Below, in pieces: positions 36,249-44,882 of a stretch of 45,471 nt of DNA. Position numbers and translations under genes: made by a program. Numbering within the stretch: the stretch's first letter is position 1; each line of letters opens with the position of its first letter. Origin of the DNA: Rhodobacter ferrooxidans (GTDB lineage Bacteria; Pseudomonadota; Alphaproteobacteria; Rhodobacterales; Rhodobacteraceae). Under the pieces are notes generated by a model that saw only the letters and a list, made by a program, of their open reading frames with translations, made no database searches and was not told where the DNA came from. The DNA is taken from contig NZ_ACYY01000026.1 of NCBI RefSeq assembly GCF_000176015.1, forward strand, positions 1 through 45,471. Direction: 5' to 3'.

Positions 36249-37061
36249 ATGCTTCCGACTCTTGATTTTGTTCGAAAACTGTTATGTCTTCTTTTATTAG
36301 TTGCGCCAGGCGTTTCGTCAGCAGCCACTGACCTTAAAATCGGCACCCGGCAGGATGCGATTTTTGCTTTCGCAGCGTCCGACAAGCCGCAACAAATCCA
36401 CTGCGAAAAGTTCACTCAGGGTTGGGCATTTACCGGCCTGGGCAGAATCGACGGCCCGATGATGATGTGCCCCAGGAACAAGGAAGATTCCCGGGGCGTT
36501 GATCCAGCATCCTGTTTCCTGCCTGCAGCAGAAAGCCGCTTTCGGTCGAATTTCCTGAAACTGCTACCATTCGCTGAGACCGCCGCTTTCGTTCAGTCGG
36601 CCAGAAGAGCTTTCAACAGCATCATGTTACTTGCAGCGGAACGTCATCCCGCGGCGTTTTTCTCGGCGGGTGGGGCCACGGATGCCCAAGAGGAAAAACC
36701 GATCATGGCTGGTTTGGAACAGGATCTCTGGCTGGTTTGCCGGATTTCGGAAGGCGACGGGCGCGAATCGATCATGCGCGGGTTTTGCAACCGTTTGGCA
36801 GCCGATCTGGCTGCGGCATCGGGACAAAGTGTACGAACCGAGGGGGCCATTCCCATCGGCGCCGATGTGGTCGCGGTGACGGTCACTCCGGCCAGTTCTG
36901 TCCGGGCTGCTGCGATCTTGCAGGTCGGCAAACAAGTGTCGGATGGCATGAAGTTTTCAAACCAACAGGACCTGTGGATCACGGTGATGGACGGAAATTT
37001 GCAACCTGACAGCGCCACGGCACTGATTTATCCGCTGATGAAAATGCTTGAAACGCCATGA
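36249..37061 (+). CDS. Secreted protein of unknown function
   Basis: 270 residues with a signal peptide (LLCLLLLVAPGVSSA-AT). I recognise no domain. The mature part has several Cys, one pair in CPRNKEDSRGVDPASC, and ends in a well-structured-looking LWITVMDGNLQPDSAT stretch. Its base composition is clearly lower in GC than most of the window, which suggests more recent acquisition. ATG 36249 was chosen because it opens directly onto the signal peptide; the frame continues upstream with no protein-like pattern. It is followed after 189 bases by the metalloprotease gene, but a functional link is only a guess. Confidence 0.6.
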   Translation: MLPTLDFVRKLLCLLLLVAPGVSSAATDLKIGTRQDAIFAFAASDKPQQIHCEKFTQGWAFTGLGRIDGPMMMCPRNKEDSRGVDPASCFLPAAESRFRSNFLKLLPFAETAAFVQSARRAFNSIMLLAAERHPAAFFSAGGATDAQEEKPIMAGLEQDLWLVCRISEGDGRESIMRGFCNRLAADLAAASGQSVRTEGAIPIGADVVAVTVTPASSVRAAAILQVGKQVSDGMKFSNQQDLWITVMDGNLQPDSATALIYPLMKMLETP

Positions 37062-37250
37062 AACCCACCCCCCTCCAGGACGCGCCAATCAGGCTGATAT
37101 CCCCGAGTTGCAGGGGCGATGCGGCTGGCAATTCGCCCGTTAATCCTTTCAGCACAGTATTTCATGGCGGGTGCTGCCGTGCGCAAGGAAGTCCGATCCC
37201 GAAATCTCTTTTCGCCAATTAACCATCAAGCCAATCAAGAGGATTTTTCA

Positions 37251-39776
37251 ATGCCCGCTCTGGATGACCTTTCGCAGAATACAGCAGTGCTCGCCCTGCC
37301 CTTGCCGATAGGCGATGTGGGCGAGACGTTGGGCACGGCATCGTCCATCTCGCTTGGACGCAGTGTCTATGGAACAATTGGTGCCTCTGGCGATCTTGAT
37401 TGGTATGCCATCACCCTCGTGGCAGGACAGACCTATGATTTTCGTCTTGGCGGGGTCGGGCGCACACCTTTGCCGGACACCTATATATCGTTGCTCGATT
37501 CGACCGGGGCCGTGCTCGGCGTGAACGACGATGCCGGTGGTGAGGTCGGCTACAATTCGATGCTGGTTTTCACGGCAACGACCACTGGAACCTACTACAT
37601 CTCGGCGCGGGGTTTTGGCACCAACACCGGTGACTTCCTGCTGACGGCGGTCAATCACAACAGCGCCGGCCTGGTCCTGACCGCCGACGAGGTGGCCTGG
37701 CAACTGACCAACAACTTCGAACGCTACTTCTCGGGCGCGGGGTCCGCGAATATTCCGGCAACCGCCTATGACCTGTCCGGCGGGCGGCAGATCAGCTACA
37801 ATGTAACCGGATTGACAGCGCCCGGCGCCGCTCTGGCCCAGCAGGCGTTGCAGATGTGGAGCGATGTGACCGGCATCACCTTTCAGCAAACCAGTGGCGC
37901 CGCACAGATCACCTTCCAGAACGACTCCGTCGATGTCGAAGCGTTCAACTCCAACGTGACATCGCCCGATGGCACAATCATTTCCTCCACGCTGCAGGTT
38001 TCAACAGGCTGGCTGACGACGTTCGGGACGACGATGGACAGTTATTCCTTTGAAACCTATGTTCACGAACTGGGCCATTCGCTTGGCCTGGGTCACGGCG
38101 GGAATTACAACGGTTCGGCCACCTATGGCGTGGACAATTACTACCTGAACGACTCGCCGCATCTGTCGATCATGTCCTACATGCAGGCAGTAAATGACGA
38201 GTTCGACGACGCCAACACCTTCGTAAACGCCCAGTTCCGCTATGTGCTGACCCCGATGATCGCCGACATTCTGGCGATGCGAAACCTGTATGGCCTATCC
38301 ACGACAACCCGCACCGGCAACACGACCTACGGTTACAATTCCAACACCGGCAACGCCGCGCTGGATGCGGCGGTCACATTGAATGATCCCGCCAACAACA
38401 ACTATGTCGCTTTCACGGTGTTCGACAATGGCGGCACCGATACGATCAACCTGTCGGGCTATTCCGGGAGCCAGAGGATTGATCTGAACCAGGGGGCATC
38501 CTCCGACGTGCTTGGTGGCAGGCTGAACATGGGCATCGCCTATGGCACCGTGGTGGAAAATGCCATTGGCGGCAGCGCCGCGGACAGCATGACCGGAAAC
38601 AGTGCCGCCAATTCGTTGTCAGGCCTCGGCGGCAACGACACCCTGAACGGCAATACCGGCGTCGATACGCTGATCGGCGGTCTGGGCGATGACGTCTATG
38701 TCACCGACGGTGGCGACATCATCGTCGAAGCGGCGGCAGCGGGCACCGACCGGGTGATGAGTTCGGCCAGCGCCTCGCTAAGCGCCAATATCGAAAACCT
38801 GACCCTGACCGGGGCGGCGGCGATCAACGCCTACGGCAATGCCCTCAACAACGTCATCACCGGCAACAGCGCCAACAACGTGCTAAGCGGCGGCGGCGGC
38901 AACGACACGCTGAACGGCACCACCGGCACCGATACCATGATCGGCGGCCTGGGCGATGACGTCTATACCACCGATGGCGGCGACACCCTTACCGAGGCGG
39001 CGGCGGCGGGCACCGACCGGGTGATGAGTTCGGCCAGCTACGGGCTTTCCGTCAACCTTGAAAACCTGACCCTGACCGGCACGGCGGCAATCAACGGCTA
39101 CGGCAATATTCTCAACAACATCATCACCGGCAACAGCGGCAACAACGTGCTGGGCGGTGGCAACGGCAACGACACGCTGAATGGCACCACCGGCGCCGAT
39201 ACAATGATCGGCGGTCTGGGCGATGACGTCTATACCACCGATGGCGGCGATGCCATCACCGAGGCGGCGGCGGCCGGCACTGACCGGGTGCTGAGTTCGG
39301 CCAGCACCTCGCTGAGCGCCAACGTCGAGAACCTGACCCTGACCGGGGCTGCGGCGATCAACGGCTATGGCAACACGCTTGCCAACCAGATCAGCGGCAA
39401 CTCCGGCAACAATGTCCTGAACGGCGGGGCCGGCAATGATACCCTGTCGGGTGGGGCGGGGGCGGATGTCTTCATCTTCAACACCGCGCCAAGTGCTGCC
39501 AACATCGACCGGATCACCGATTTCGCCGCGGTCAATGACACCATCTATCTGGGGTCTGCAGTGTTCGCGGGCCTTGCCGCAGGCGGGCTGGCGGCGACGG
39601 CTTTTGCCTCCAACCTGACCGGGCTTGCCACCGATGCGCTGGACCGCATCATCTACGAATCCGACACCGGGCGGCTGATGTTCGACGCCGACGGAACTGG
39701 CGCGGGTGCGGGCGTGCAGTTCGGCCTGCTTGCCACCAGTCTGACGCTGACCAATGGCGACTTCTTCGTGGTGTAG
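37251..39776 (+). CDS. Serralysin-like M10 metalloprotease with PPC and RTX repeats
   Basis: An 841-residue protein, probably exported by a type I secretion system, since it has no Sec signal and has an RTX end. Residues about 35-145 form a PPC (pre-peptidase C-terminal) domain (GDLDWYAITLVAGQTYDFRLG). The metalloprotease domain follows, with the zinc motif HELGHSLGLGH at residues 272-282 and a Met-turn SIMSYM near 307-312. Residues about 457-740 are three 89-residue repeats with Ca-binding GGxGxDxL motifs (GGNDTLNG, GGLGDDVY). The last 100 residues (NIDRITDFAAVNDTIYLG... ending GDFFVV) are the usual secretion domain. ATG 37251 follows AAGAGGA; a further upstream start at 37119 adds a basic stretch without a better ribosome site. 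No transporter genes are nearby. Confidence 0.9.
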   Translation: MPALDDLSQNTAVLALPLPIGDVGETLGTASSISLGRSVYGTIGASGDLDWYAITLVAGQTYDFRLGGVGRTPLPDTYISLLDSTGAVLGVNDDAGGEVGYNSMLVFTATTTGTYYISARGFGTNTGDFLLTAVNHNSAGLVLTADEVAWQLTNNFERYFSGAGSANIPATAYDLSGGRQISYNVTGLTAPGAALAQQALQMWSDVTGITFQQTSGAAQITFQNDSVDVEAFNSNVTSPDGTIISSTLQVSTGWLTTFGTTMDSYSFETYVHELGHSLGLGHGGNYNGSATYGVDNYYLNDSPHLSIMSYMQAVNDEFDDANTFVNAQFRYVLTPMIADILAMRNLYGLSTTTRTGNTTYGYNSNTGNAALDAAVTLNDPANNNYVAFTVFDNGGTDTINLSGYSGSQRIDLNQGASSDVLGGRLNMGIAYGTVVENAIGGSAADSMTGNSAANSLSGLGGNDTLNGNTGVDTLIGGLGDDVYVTDGGDIIVEAAAAGTDRVMSSASASLSANIENLTLTGAAAINAYGNALNNVITGNSANNVLSGGGGNDTLNGTTGTDTMIGGLGDDVYTTDGGDTLTEAAAAGTDRVMSSASYGLSVNLENLTLTGTAAINGYGNILNNIITGNSGNNVLGGGNGNDTLNGTTGADTMIGGLGDDVYTTDGGDAITEAAAAGTDRVLSSASTSLSANVENLTLTGAAAINGYGNTLANQISGNSGNNVLNGGAGNDTLSGGAGADVFIFNTAPSAANIDRITDFAAVNDTIYLGSAVFAGLAAGGLAATAFASNLTGLATDALDRIIYESDTGRLMFDADGTGAGAGVQFGLLATSLTLTNGDFFVV
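38620..39430. repeat. Three tandem 267-bp repeats in the RTX protease gene
   Basis: The codon block for 'LNGxTG' recurs at 38643, 38910 and 39177, exactly 267 bases apart, and the intervening DNA is nearly identical. Each unit codes for one Ca-binding block, a VYxTDGGD block and an ENLTLTGAAAIN block. Confidence 0.9.
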
Positions 39777-39861
39777 GCCGCAGGCAAGGGGGGCCAAGGC
39801 GGGCGGGCACAGAGGATGTGTCCGCCACGCATCTGCAAAGGGCTTGGTGACGGTTCTGCCA

Positions 39862-39877
39862 CCGCCCGGCAGGGCGG
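39862..39877. terminator. Short hairpin between protease gene and yciB
   Basis: CCGCCC (39862-39867) and GGGCGG (39872-39877) around a GGCA loop in the convergent 110-bp gap. There is no T-run, so it is only a weak bidirectional candidate. Confidence 0.3.
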
Positions 39878-39886
39878 CGCGGCGTC

Positions 39887-40495
39887 TCAGGCCGCTTCGT
39901 CGTCTTTCTCGATGCCGTATTTCTGCATCAACCGCCCCTGCGTCATGAAGAACAGGAACAGGGCCGCGGTCAGCCCGAAGGTCTTGAAATTCACCCAGGC
40001 CTCGGTCGAGAAATTGCGCCAGATCACCTCGTTGGCCACGGCAAGGCCGAAGAAGAACGCGGTGATGCGGCGGGTCAGGATCATCCAGCCCTCGGCCTGC
40101 ATCGGCAGCGCCTCGTCCATCACCAGCCGCAGATAGCTTTTGCCGCGCAACAGGCCAAAGCCGAGGATGCCGCCGAACAGCAGGTAGATCAGCGTCGGCT
40201 TGGCCTTGAAGAACCGCTCGTCCTTCAGCCAGACCGACAGCCCGCCGAACACCACCACCAGCACCACCGTGGCCACCTGCATTTTCGACAGCTTGCCGGT
40301 CAACGCCCAGACGATGCCGGTGGTCAGCAGCAGAAGCGGGATGAACAGCGCGGTCATCACCAGGAACCCGCTGTAATCATTGCCGAAGATGGTGAAGGTC
40401 TGATCCTTCATCCGGCCGAAACCGATAAAGAACACCAGCACCGGCCCCAGCTCGAGCGCCAGTTTCAGCCAGGGGTTGATCTGCTTTTCCGCCAT
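39887..40495 (-). CDS. yciB: YciB/IspZ family inner-membrane septation protein
   Basis: A 202-residue protein with five to six membrane segments. It begins NPWLKLALELGPVLVFF, continues with the KPTLIYLLFGGILGFGLL segment, and carries the conserved LTRRITAFFFGLAVANEVIWR and VNFKTFGL. The family is linked to cell division, envelope integrity and osmotic response; the precise activity is not known. The start lies three bases after the DMT transporter stop, so both are in one transcript. Confidence 0.93.
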   Translation of the reverse strand: MAEKQINPWLKLALELGPVLVFFIGFGRMKDQTFTIFGNDYSGFLVMTALFIPLLLLTTGIVWALTGKLSKMQVATVVLVVVFGGLSVWLKDERFFKAKPTLIYLLFGGILGFGLLRGKSYLRLVMDEALPMQAEGWMILTRRITAFFFGLAVANEVIWRNFSTEAWVNFKTFGLTAALFLFFMTQGRLMQKYGIEKDDEAA

Positions 40496-40498
40496 CGC

Positions 40499-41398
40499 CT
40501 ATCCCATCACTTCCACGATCACCGCACCGGCGGCAATCAGCGCCATCAGCCCCAACTGGCCGCGGCTGACTTTTTCCCCCAGCACCAGCCAGCCGATCAG
40601 GGCGGCAAACACCGTCGAGGTCTCGCGCAGCACCGCCGCCTGCCCCACCATGTCGATCCGCGTCGCCAGCATGATGGCGCCAAAGCTGAACCATGCCACC
40701 ACCGCGCCCAGCAGACCGCGCCGCAGCAGCGGCAGCAGCTCCGAGGATGGCAGATACCGCCAGCGCGCCCGCGTGACAACCGGCATGAACAGCCCGTCGA
40801 TCATGAAGAACCAGGCCAGGAAGGTGAAGGGGTCCGGCGTGGCGCGGATGCCATAGGCGTCGTAGGTGGTGTAAAGTGCCACGAAAGCGCCGGTGGCGAC
40901 GGCGAAGCCCAAGGCGGGCACCAGCGTGTCGCGGTCCACCTTGACGTGGGCCAGGTTGTAAAGCGCCAGCCCGAAGATGCCGCCCAGCAGCACCGCCACC
41001 CCCGCCCATTGGCCAAGGGTGAAGCTTTCGCCAAAGATCACCCCGGCGCCGATCACCGCGAACAGCGGCCCGGTGCCGCGCACCACCGGATAGACCACGG
41101 TATAGGCGCCGCGGGCATAGGTCATCGCCTGCAACAGTTTGTAGGCCGAATGGATGACGAAGGCGCCGGCAAAGATCGGCCACATCCGCGGCTCGGGCCA
41201 GGCCACCAGAAACAGCGCGAAGGGAATGGCCATCACGCCGTAGCTGGCGTCAATCGCCGCCCGGCTGAGCCAGGGATCGTGCCGCCCCTTCTGCAGGGCG
41301 CCGAACACCGCATGCAGCAGCGCCGCCGCCAGCGCCAGCAGCAGCGCCACCTGATGGCCCTGCGCCGTGCCTTCCAGACTGCGCAGCCAGTCGCTCAT
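40499..41398 (-). CDS. EamA/DMT-family transporter
   Basis: A 299-residue inner-membrane protein with ten hydrophobic segments in two EamA halves (each ending in a 'GExxxxGQxxGxxxxxxG' pattern: FGESFTLGQWAGVAVLLGG and LGEKVSRGQLGLMALIAAG). The first half has YARGAYTVVYPVVRGTGPLF. Substrate is unknown; the family exports metabolites and amino acids. Between ftsY and this gene there is a repeat, so it may be in the same transcript as ftsY. Confidence 0.88.
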   Translation of the reverse strand: MSDWLRSLEGTAQGHQVALLLALAAALLHAVFGALQKGRHDPWLSRAAIDASYGVMAIPFALFLVAWPEPRMWPIFAGAFVIHSAYKLLQAMTYARGAYTVVYPVVRGTGPLFAVIGAGVIFGESFTLGQWAGVAVLLGGIFGLALYNLAHVKVDRDTLVPALGFAVATGAFVALYTTYDAYGIRATPDPFTFLAWFFMIDGLFMPVVTRARWRYLPSSELLPLLRRGLLGAVVAWFSFGAIMLATRIDMVGQAAVLRETSTVFAALIGWLVLGEKVSRGQLGLMALIAAGAVIVEVMG

Positions 41399-41423
41399 GC
41401 CGAAGGGCGGGATGGCGGACAGG

Positions 41424-41475
41424 CCGGGGGCGCTGCCCCCGGACCCCCGGGATATTTATGCAAAGGTGAACGGGC
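41424..41475. repeat. Hairpin plus dispersed repeat after ftsY
   Basis: A stem CCGGGGG/CCCCCGG (41424-41430, 41436-41442) is followed by ACCCCCGGGATATTTATG and CAAAGGTGAACGGG. The last part matches the copies near 23031 and 26728. It lies just past the ftsY stop on the minus strand and may terminate or attenuate transcription. Confidence 0.75.
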
Positions 41476-41489
41476 AGGGGGAGTGAGGC

Positions 41490-42509
41490 TCACGCTTCCA
41501 GACCGACCAGGGCGCGGGCGAAGTCTTCGGGGTCGAAGGGGGCCAGATCGTCGATCTGTTCGCCCACCCCGATGGCATGGATCGGCAGGCCGAACTTGTC
41601 GGCCAGCGCCACCAGGATGCCGCCCTTGGCGGTGCCGTCCAGCTTGGTCATAACCAGACCCGAGACATCGGCCAGTTTGCGGAAGATCTCGACCTGATTG
41701 ATGGCGTTCTGGCCGGTGGTGGCGTCCAGCACCAGGATGGTGTTGTGCGGCGCGTCGGGGTCTTTCTTGCGGATGACGCGGACGATCTTCGACAGCTCTT
41801 CCATCAGGTCGGCGCGGTTCTGCAACCGGCCAGCGGTGTCGATCATCAGCAGGTCGGCGCCGTCGGCCTGCGCCTTGGTCATGGCATCAAAGGCCAGGCT
41901 GGCGGGGTCGGAGCCTTCCGGCGCCGTCAGCACCGGCACGCCCGCCCTTTGGCCCCAGACCTGAAGCTGTTCCACCGCGGCGGCGCGGAAGGTGTCGCCC
42001 GCGGCGATCACCACCGATTTGCCCGCCGCCTTGAACTGCGACGCCAGCTTGCCGATGGTCGTGGTCTTGCCCGAGCCGTTGACGCCGACCACCAGCACCA
42101 CCTGCGGCCTGCTGGGGTAAAGCGGCAAGGGTCGCGCCACCGGCGTCATGATCCGGGCGATCTCGGTCGCGAGGGCTTCTTTCAGCTCGGCGGTGGAGAC
42201 GCGCTTGCCCATCCGGCCCTCGGCGATGTTGGCGGTGACGCGCAGCGCGCAATCCACCCCCATGTCGGCCTCGATCAGCACTTCCTCCAGCCGCTCCAGC
42301 ATGGCGTCATCCAGCACCCGGCGGCTGGTTTCGACGCTCTGGCCCAGCAGGCGACCCAGGATGCCGGGCTTGGCCGCGGCGGTTTCGGCGGCGGCAGGGG
42401 TGGGGGCGGCGACCGCGGGCGCATCCGCCTCGACCAGCGCATCCAGTTCCTCGCTGATCCGGTCGGACGAGCGGAACATCTTGTCACGCAGCTTCTTGAA
42501 GAACGACAT
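41490..42509 (-). CDS. ftsY: FtsY, signal recognition particle receptor
   Basis: A 339-residue SRP-type GTPase that docks SRP-ribosome complexes at the inner membrane. A short acidic/Ala-rich N-region (residues 1-50) precedes the N domain. The G domain has G1 VGVNGSGKTTTIGKLA, the AGDTFRAAAVEQL insert, DTAGRLQNRADLMEEL (G3), TKLDGTAKGG (G4) and the GVGEQIDDLAPFDPEDF end. The N-terminal A-domain is much shorter than in E. coli, as is usual in alphaproteobacteria. ATG 42509 (MSFFKKLRDKMF) is preferred over 42539. Confidence 0.96.
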   Translation of the reverse strand: MSFFKKLRDKMFRSSDRISEELDALVEADAPAVAAPTPAAAETAAAKPGILGRLLGQSVETSRRVLDDAMLERLEEVLIEADMGVDCALRVTANIAEGRMGKRVSTAELKEALATEIARIMTPVARPLPLYPSRPQVVLVVGVNGSGKTTTIGKLASQFKAAGKSVVIAAGDTFRAAAVEQLQVWGQRAGVPVLTAPEGSDPASLAFDAMTKAQADGADLLMIDTAGRLQNRADLMEELSKIVRVIRKKDPDAPHNTILVLDATTGQNAINQVEIFRKLADVSGLVMTKLDGTAKGGILVALADKFGLPIHAIGVGEQIDDLAPFDPEDFARALVGLEA

Positions 42510-42602
42510 CGCGGGCCTCGCTGGCTTTTCCCCTTTCACCTAGTCAATTTGGCGCCGCGAGGGAAGGGCCAAGCCCGGTGCAGATCGCCGCTGCCCGCGC
42601 GG

Positions 42603-42680
42603 GCCAGAACTGGCCGAAGACCGCATGAGCCAGAACCGGCCAACGGCCGCATGGGCAAGAATCGGCCCATCCGCGCGGAT
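42603..42680. repeat. Three imperfect 26-bp direct repeats before alkB
   Basis: Units starting at 42603, 42629 and 42655, exactly 26 bases apart, share GCMAGAAYYGGCC at their start and a GCATGR end; the third is most diverged and runs into the palindrome ATCCGCGCGGAT. They lie in the 235-bp divergent region between ftsY and alkB. Confidence 0.7.
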
Positions 42681-42744
42681 GCTGCAATTTCGCCGCAGGC
42701 CGAAGGGCTGGCGGAGTTGCGTTGTTGTGCTAGGCTGCGCCATC

Positions 42745-43953
42745 ATGACACAAAAATTCACCCGCTCGCTTCCGCTGCCCGCGTCGGTCCTGTTCCCTCT
42801 GGCGACGCTGGCTCCCCTTGTCCTGCTGCTGCTTGGCGTCTCGGTGGGCGGCCTCTGGCCGTTGATCGCCGTGGCCTATCTGGCCGGTCTGACCTTTGCG
42901 CTGGACCGCTATATGCCGCTGGTGGCCCCCGATGCGTCGATCCTGCCCGAGGCTGTGCCCCAGCCCACGGCAGCGGCGGTCTCCGATCAGGGCGAGGGGC
43001 CTGATCTGGTGATCATCTCGGGCGCGCCGAAAATCGCGCCCGACAAGATCGGCCCGGATTGGCTGATGGCTTTGCCGGCTTCGGAAAAGCTGCTGATGGC
43101 GATCGGGGCCACCCAGTTGCTGATGATGCCGGTCATGCTGTACGCGATTGCCGGCACCAGCGAGGTGGGGTTCCTGAACCGGATCATCCTGTTCCTCGGG
43201 TTCGGCATGTATCTGGGTCAGGTCTGCATCCCGGCGGCACACGAGTTGATCCACCGCGGTGACAAGCCGATGTTCCAGATGGGCCTGGCGATGTTCACCA
43301 CGCTGCTGTTCGGCCATCACACCTCGGCGCACCGGATGGTGCATCACCGCCATGTCGGCAGTGTCGATGACCCCAACACCGCGCGCGACGGCGAAACCTT
43401 CTACGTCTTCTTCCCGCGCGCCTGGGTCGGCAGCTTCAAGGCCGGTCTGGAGGCCGAGAACAAGCTGCGCGCCGCCAACACCGGCATCAAGGGCATCCAT
43501 CCCTATGCGGTCTATCTGGGCGGGGCGGCGTTCATGCTGCTGCTGGCGGCGGCGATCGGTGGCTACACCGGCATCGTCGTCATGCTGGCGCTGGCGCTTT
43601 ATGCGCAGGCGCAACTGCTGCTGACCGACTATGTGCAGCACTATGGCCTGATGCGCGCCAAGGCCGCCGATGGCTCGCTGGAGCCGGTGGCCTTCAAGCA
43701 CAGCTGGAACGCGCCGCACTGGTATTCCTCGGCGGTGATGCTGAATGCGCCGCGCCATTCCGACCACCATGCCCACCCGTCGCGTCCCTATCCGCAACTG
43801 CAACTGCCCGACGAGTCGCAGGACACCTGGCTGCCCTATTCGCTTCCCGTCAGCTGCGCCTTCGCGCTGTCGCCCAGGCACTGGAAGGCGCTGATGGCGG
43901 CCCCCTTGGCCAAGCTGCGCAATCCGGCGGCGGAACCGGCGACCCCGGCGTAA
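42745..43953 (+). CDS. alkB: AlkB-type alkane 1-monooxygenase
   Basis: A 402-residue non-haem di-iron membrane enzyme that would hydroxylate terminal carbons of alkanes, using electrons from a rubredoxin not encoded here. The His boxes are visible: HELIHRG near residue 168, HHTSAHRMVHHRH near 192 and NAPRHSDHHAHPSRPY near 333. The HYG motif reads DYVQHYGLMRAK, with Gln where most AlkB have Glu. Membrane helices lie around residues 10-50, 115-165 and 255-295. A Pro/Ala loop (about 65-95) is longer than usual. ATG 42745 is the first in-frame start with a matching membrane beginning. Confidence 0.88.
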   Translation: MTQKFTRSLPLPASVLFPLATLAPLVLLLLGVSVGGLWPLIAVAYLAGLTFALDRYMPLVAPDASILPEAVPQPTAAAVSDQGEGPDLVIISGAPKIAPDKIGPDWLMALPASEKLLMAIGATQLLMMPVMLYAIAGTSEVGFLNRIILFLGFGMYLGQVCIPAAHELIHRGDKPMFQMGLAMFTTLLFGHHTSAHRMVHHRHVGSVDDPNTARDGETFYVFFPRAWVGSFKAGLEAENKLRAANTGIKGIHPYAVYLGGAAFMLLLAAAIGGYTGIVVMLALALYAQAQLLLTDYVQHYGLMRAKAADGSLEPVAFKHSWNAPHWYSSAVMLNAPRHSDHHAHPSRPYPQLQLPDESQDTWLPYSLPVSCAFALSPRHWKALMAAPLAKLRNPAAEPATPA

Positions 43954-44029
43954 CCCGATCACGCATCCGAGACTGGTCAAGCCTGCCCGCCCGTGGCAGG
44001 CTTGCTCCATTCTGGACCGGAGATTGCCG

Positions 44030-44425
44030 ATGCGTCTTGCCCTTGCTGCCCTGCTGCTGACCGCCCTGCCTGCACTCGCCGTCGAAACCCCGCTGAGCGC
44101 GCAGCAATTCGAGGCCTATGCCACCGGCAAGACCCTGACCTATTCGCTGTCGGGCGAGGTATTTGGCACCGAGCAGTATCTGCCCAACCGCCGGGTGCGC
44201 TGGGCCTATACCGGCGACATCTGCCAGGAGGGGCACTGGTACGAGGACGCGGACCTGATCTGTTTTGTCTATGACGGCGAACCCGAACCGCAGTGCTGGC
44301 AGTTCTGGCAAACCGAAACCGGGCTGCACGCGCGCTTCAACAACGACCCCGAAGGCACCGAACTGTCCGAGGTCGAGCAGACCGAAAAGCCACTGTATTG
44401 CGCCGGGCCGGATGTCGGTGTGTAA
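44030..44425 (+). CDS. Small secreted Cys-containing protein, paralogue A
   Basis: 131 residues with a signal peptide (MRLALAALLLTALPALA). The mature part has FEAYATGKTLTYSLSGEVFGTEQYLP, a first Cys in GDICQEGHW, then LICFVYDGEPEPQCWQFW and a last Cys in LYCAGPD. The four Cys suggest two disulfides. Its neighbour at 44487 has the same layout, so the pair arose by duplication. I recognise no function; similar short proteins are common in Rhodobacteraceae as I recall. Confidence 0.75.
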   Translation: MRLALAALLLTALPALAVETPLSAQQFEAYATGKTLTYSLSGEVFGTEQYLPNRRVRWAYTGDICQEGHWYEDADLICFVYDGEPEPQCWQFWQTETGLHARFNNDPEGTELSEVEQTEKPLYCAGPDVGV

Positions 44426-44486
44426 GCCGCTGGTCAGACCGCTGCGGCTCTGGCAAGGTGATCGCATCCCGGTTTCGGAGGCCACG

Positions 44487-44879
44487 ATGACCCCTGCCAG
44501 CCTGTGCCTTGCCCTTGCCCTGCTTGCGCCCTTGCCCGCGCTGGCGCAAACCCCGCTGACCGCCGCCGAATTCGAGGCTTTTGTCAGCGGCAAGACCTTG
44601 ACTTACGCCACGCAAGGCGAGGTTTACGGCGCCGAGACCTATCTGCCGGGCCGCAAGGTGGTCTGGCACGGCCCTGACGAAGGCTGCGTCAAAGGCAGTT
44701 GGACCGAGACGGACGGCCAGTTGTGCTTTGTCTATGACGACGACCCGGCGCCGATCTGCTGGACGCTGGTGCCGGTGGGGGCCGGGCTGGAGGGGCAGAT
44801 CACCGGCGATCCGCCCGATACCGAAGCCACCGTGCTGACCCCCACCGACCAGCCGGTGCCCTGCGACCTGACGAAATAG
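44487..44879 (+). CDS. Small secreted Cys-containing protein, paralogue B
   Basis: 130 residues with a signal peptide (LCLALALLAPLPALAQ). It repeats the layout of the preceding gene: FEAFVSGKTLTYATQGEVYGAETYLPG, GCVKGSW, LCFVYDDDPAPICW and a final PVPCDLTK, with the four Cys in register. It starts 61 bases after paralogue A, so both are likely co-transcribed. The two differ at roughly half of their mature positions, so the duplication is old. Function unknown; periplasmic. Confidence 0.75.
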   Translation: MTPASLCLALALLAPLPALAQTPLTAAEFEAFVSGKTLTYATQGEVYGAETYLPGRKVVWHGPDEGCVKGSWTETDGQLCFVYDDDPAPICWTLVPVGAGLEGQITGDPPDTEATVLTPTDQPVPCDLTK

Positions 44880-44882
44880 CCG

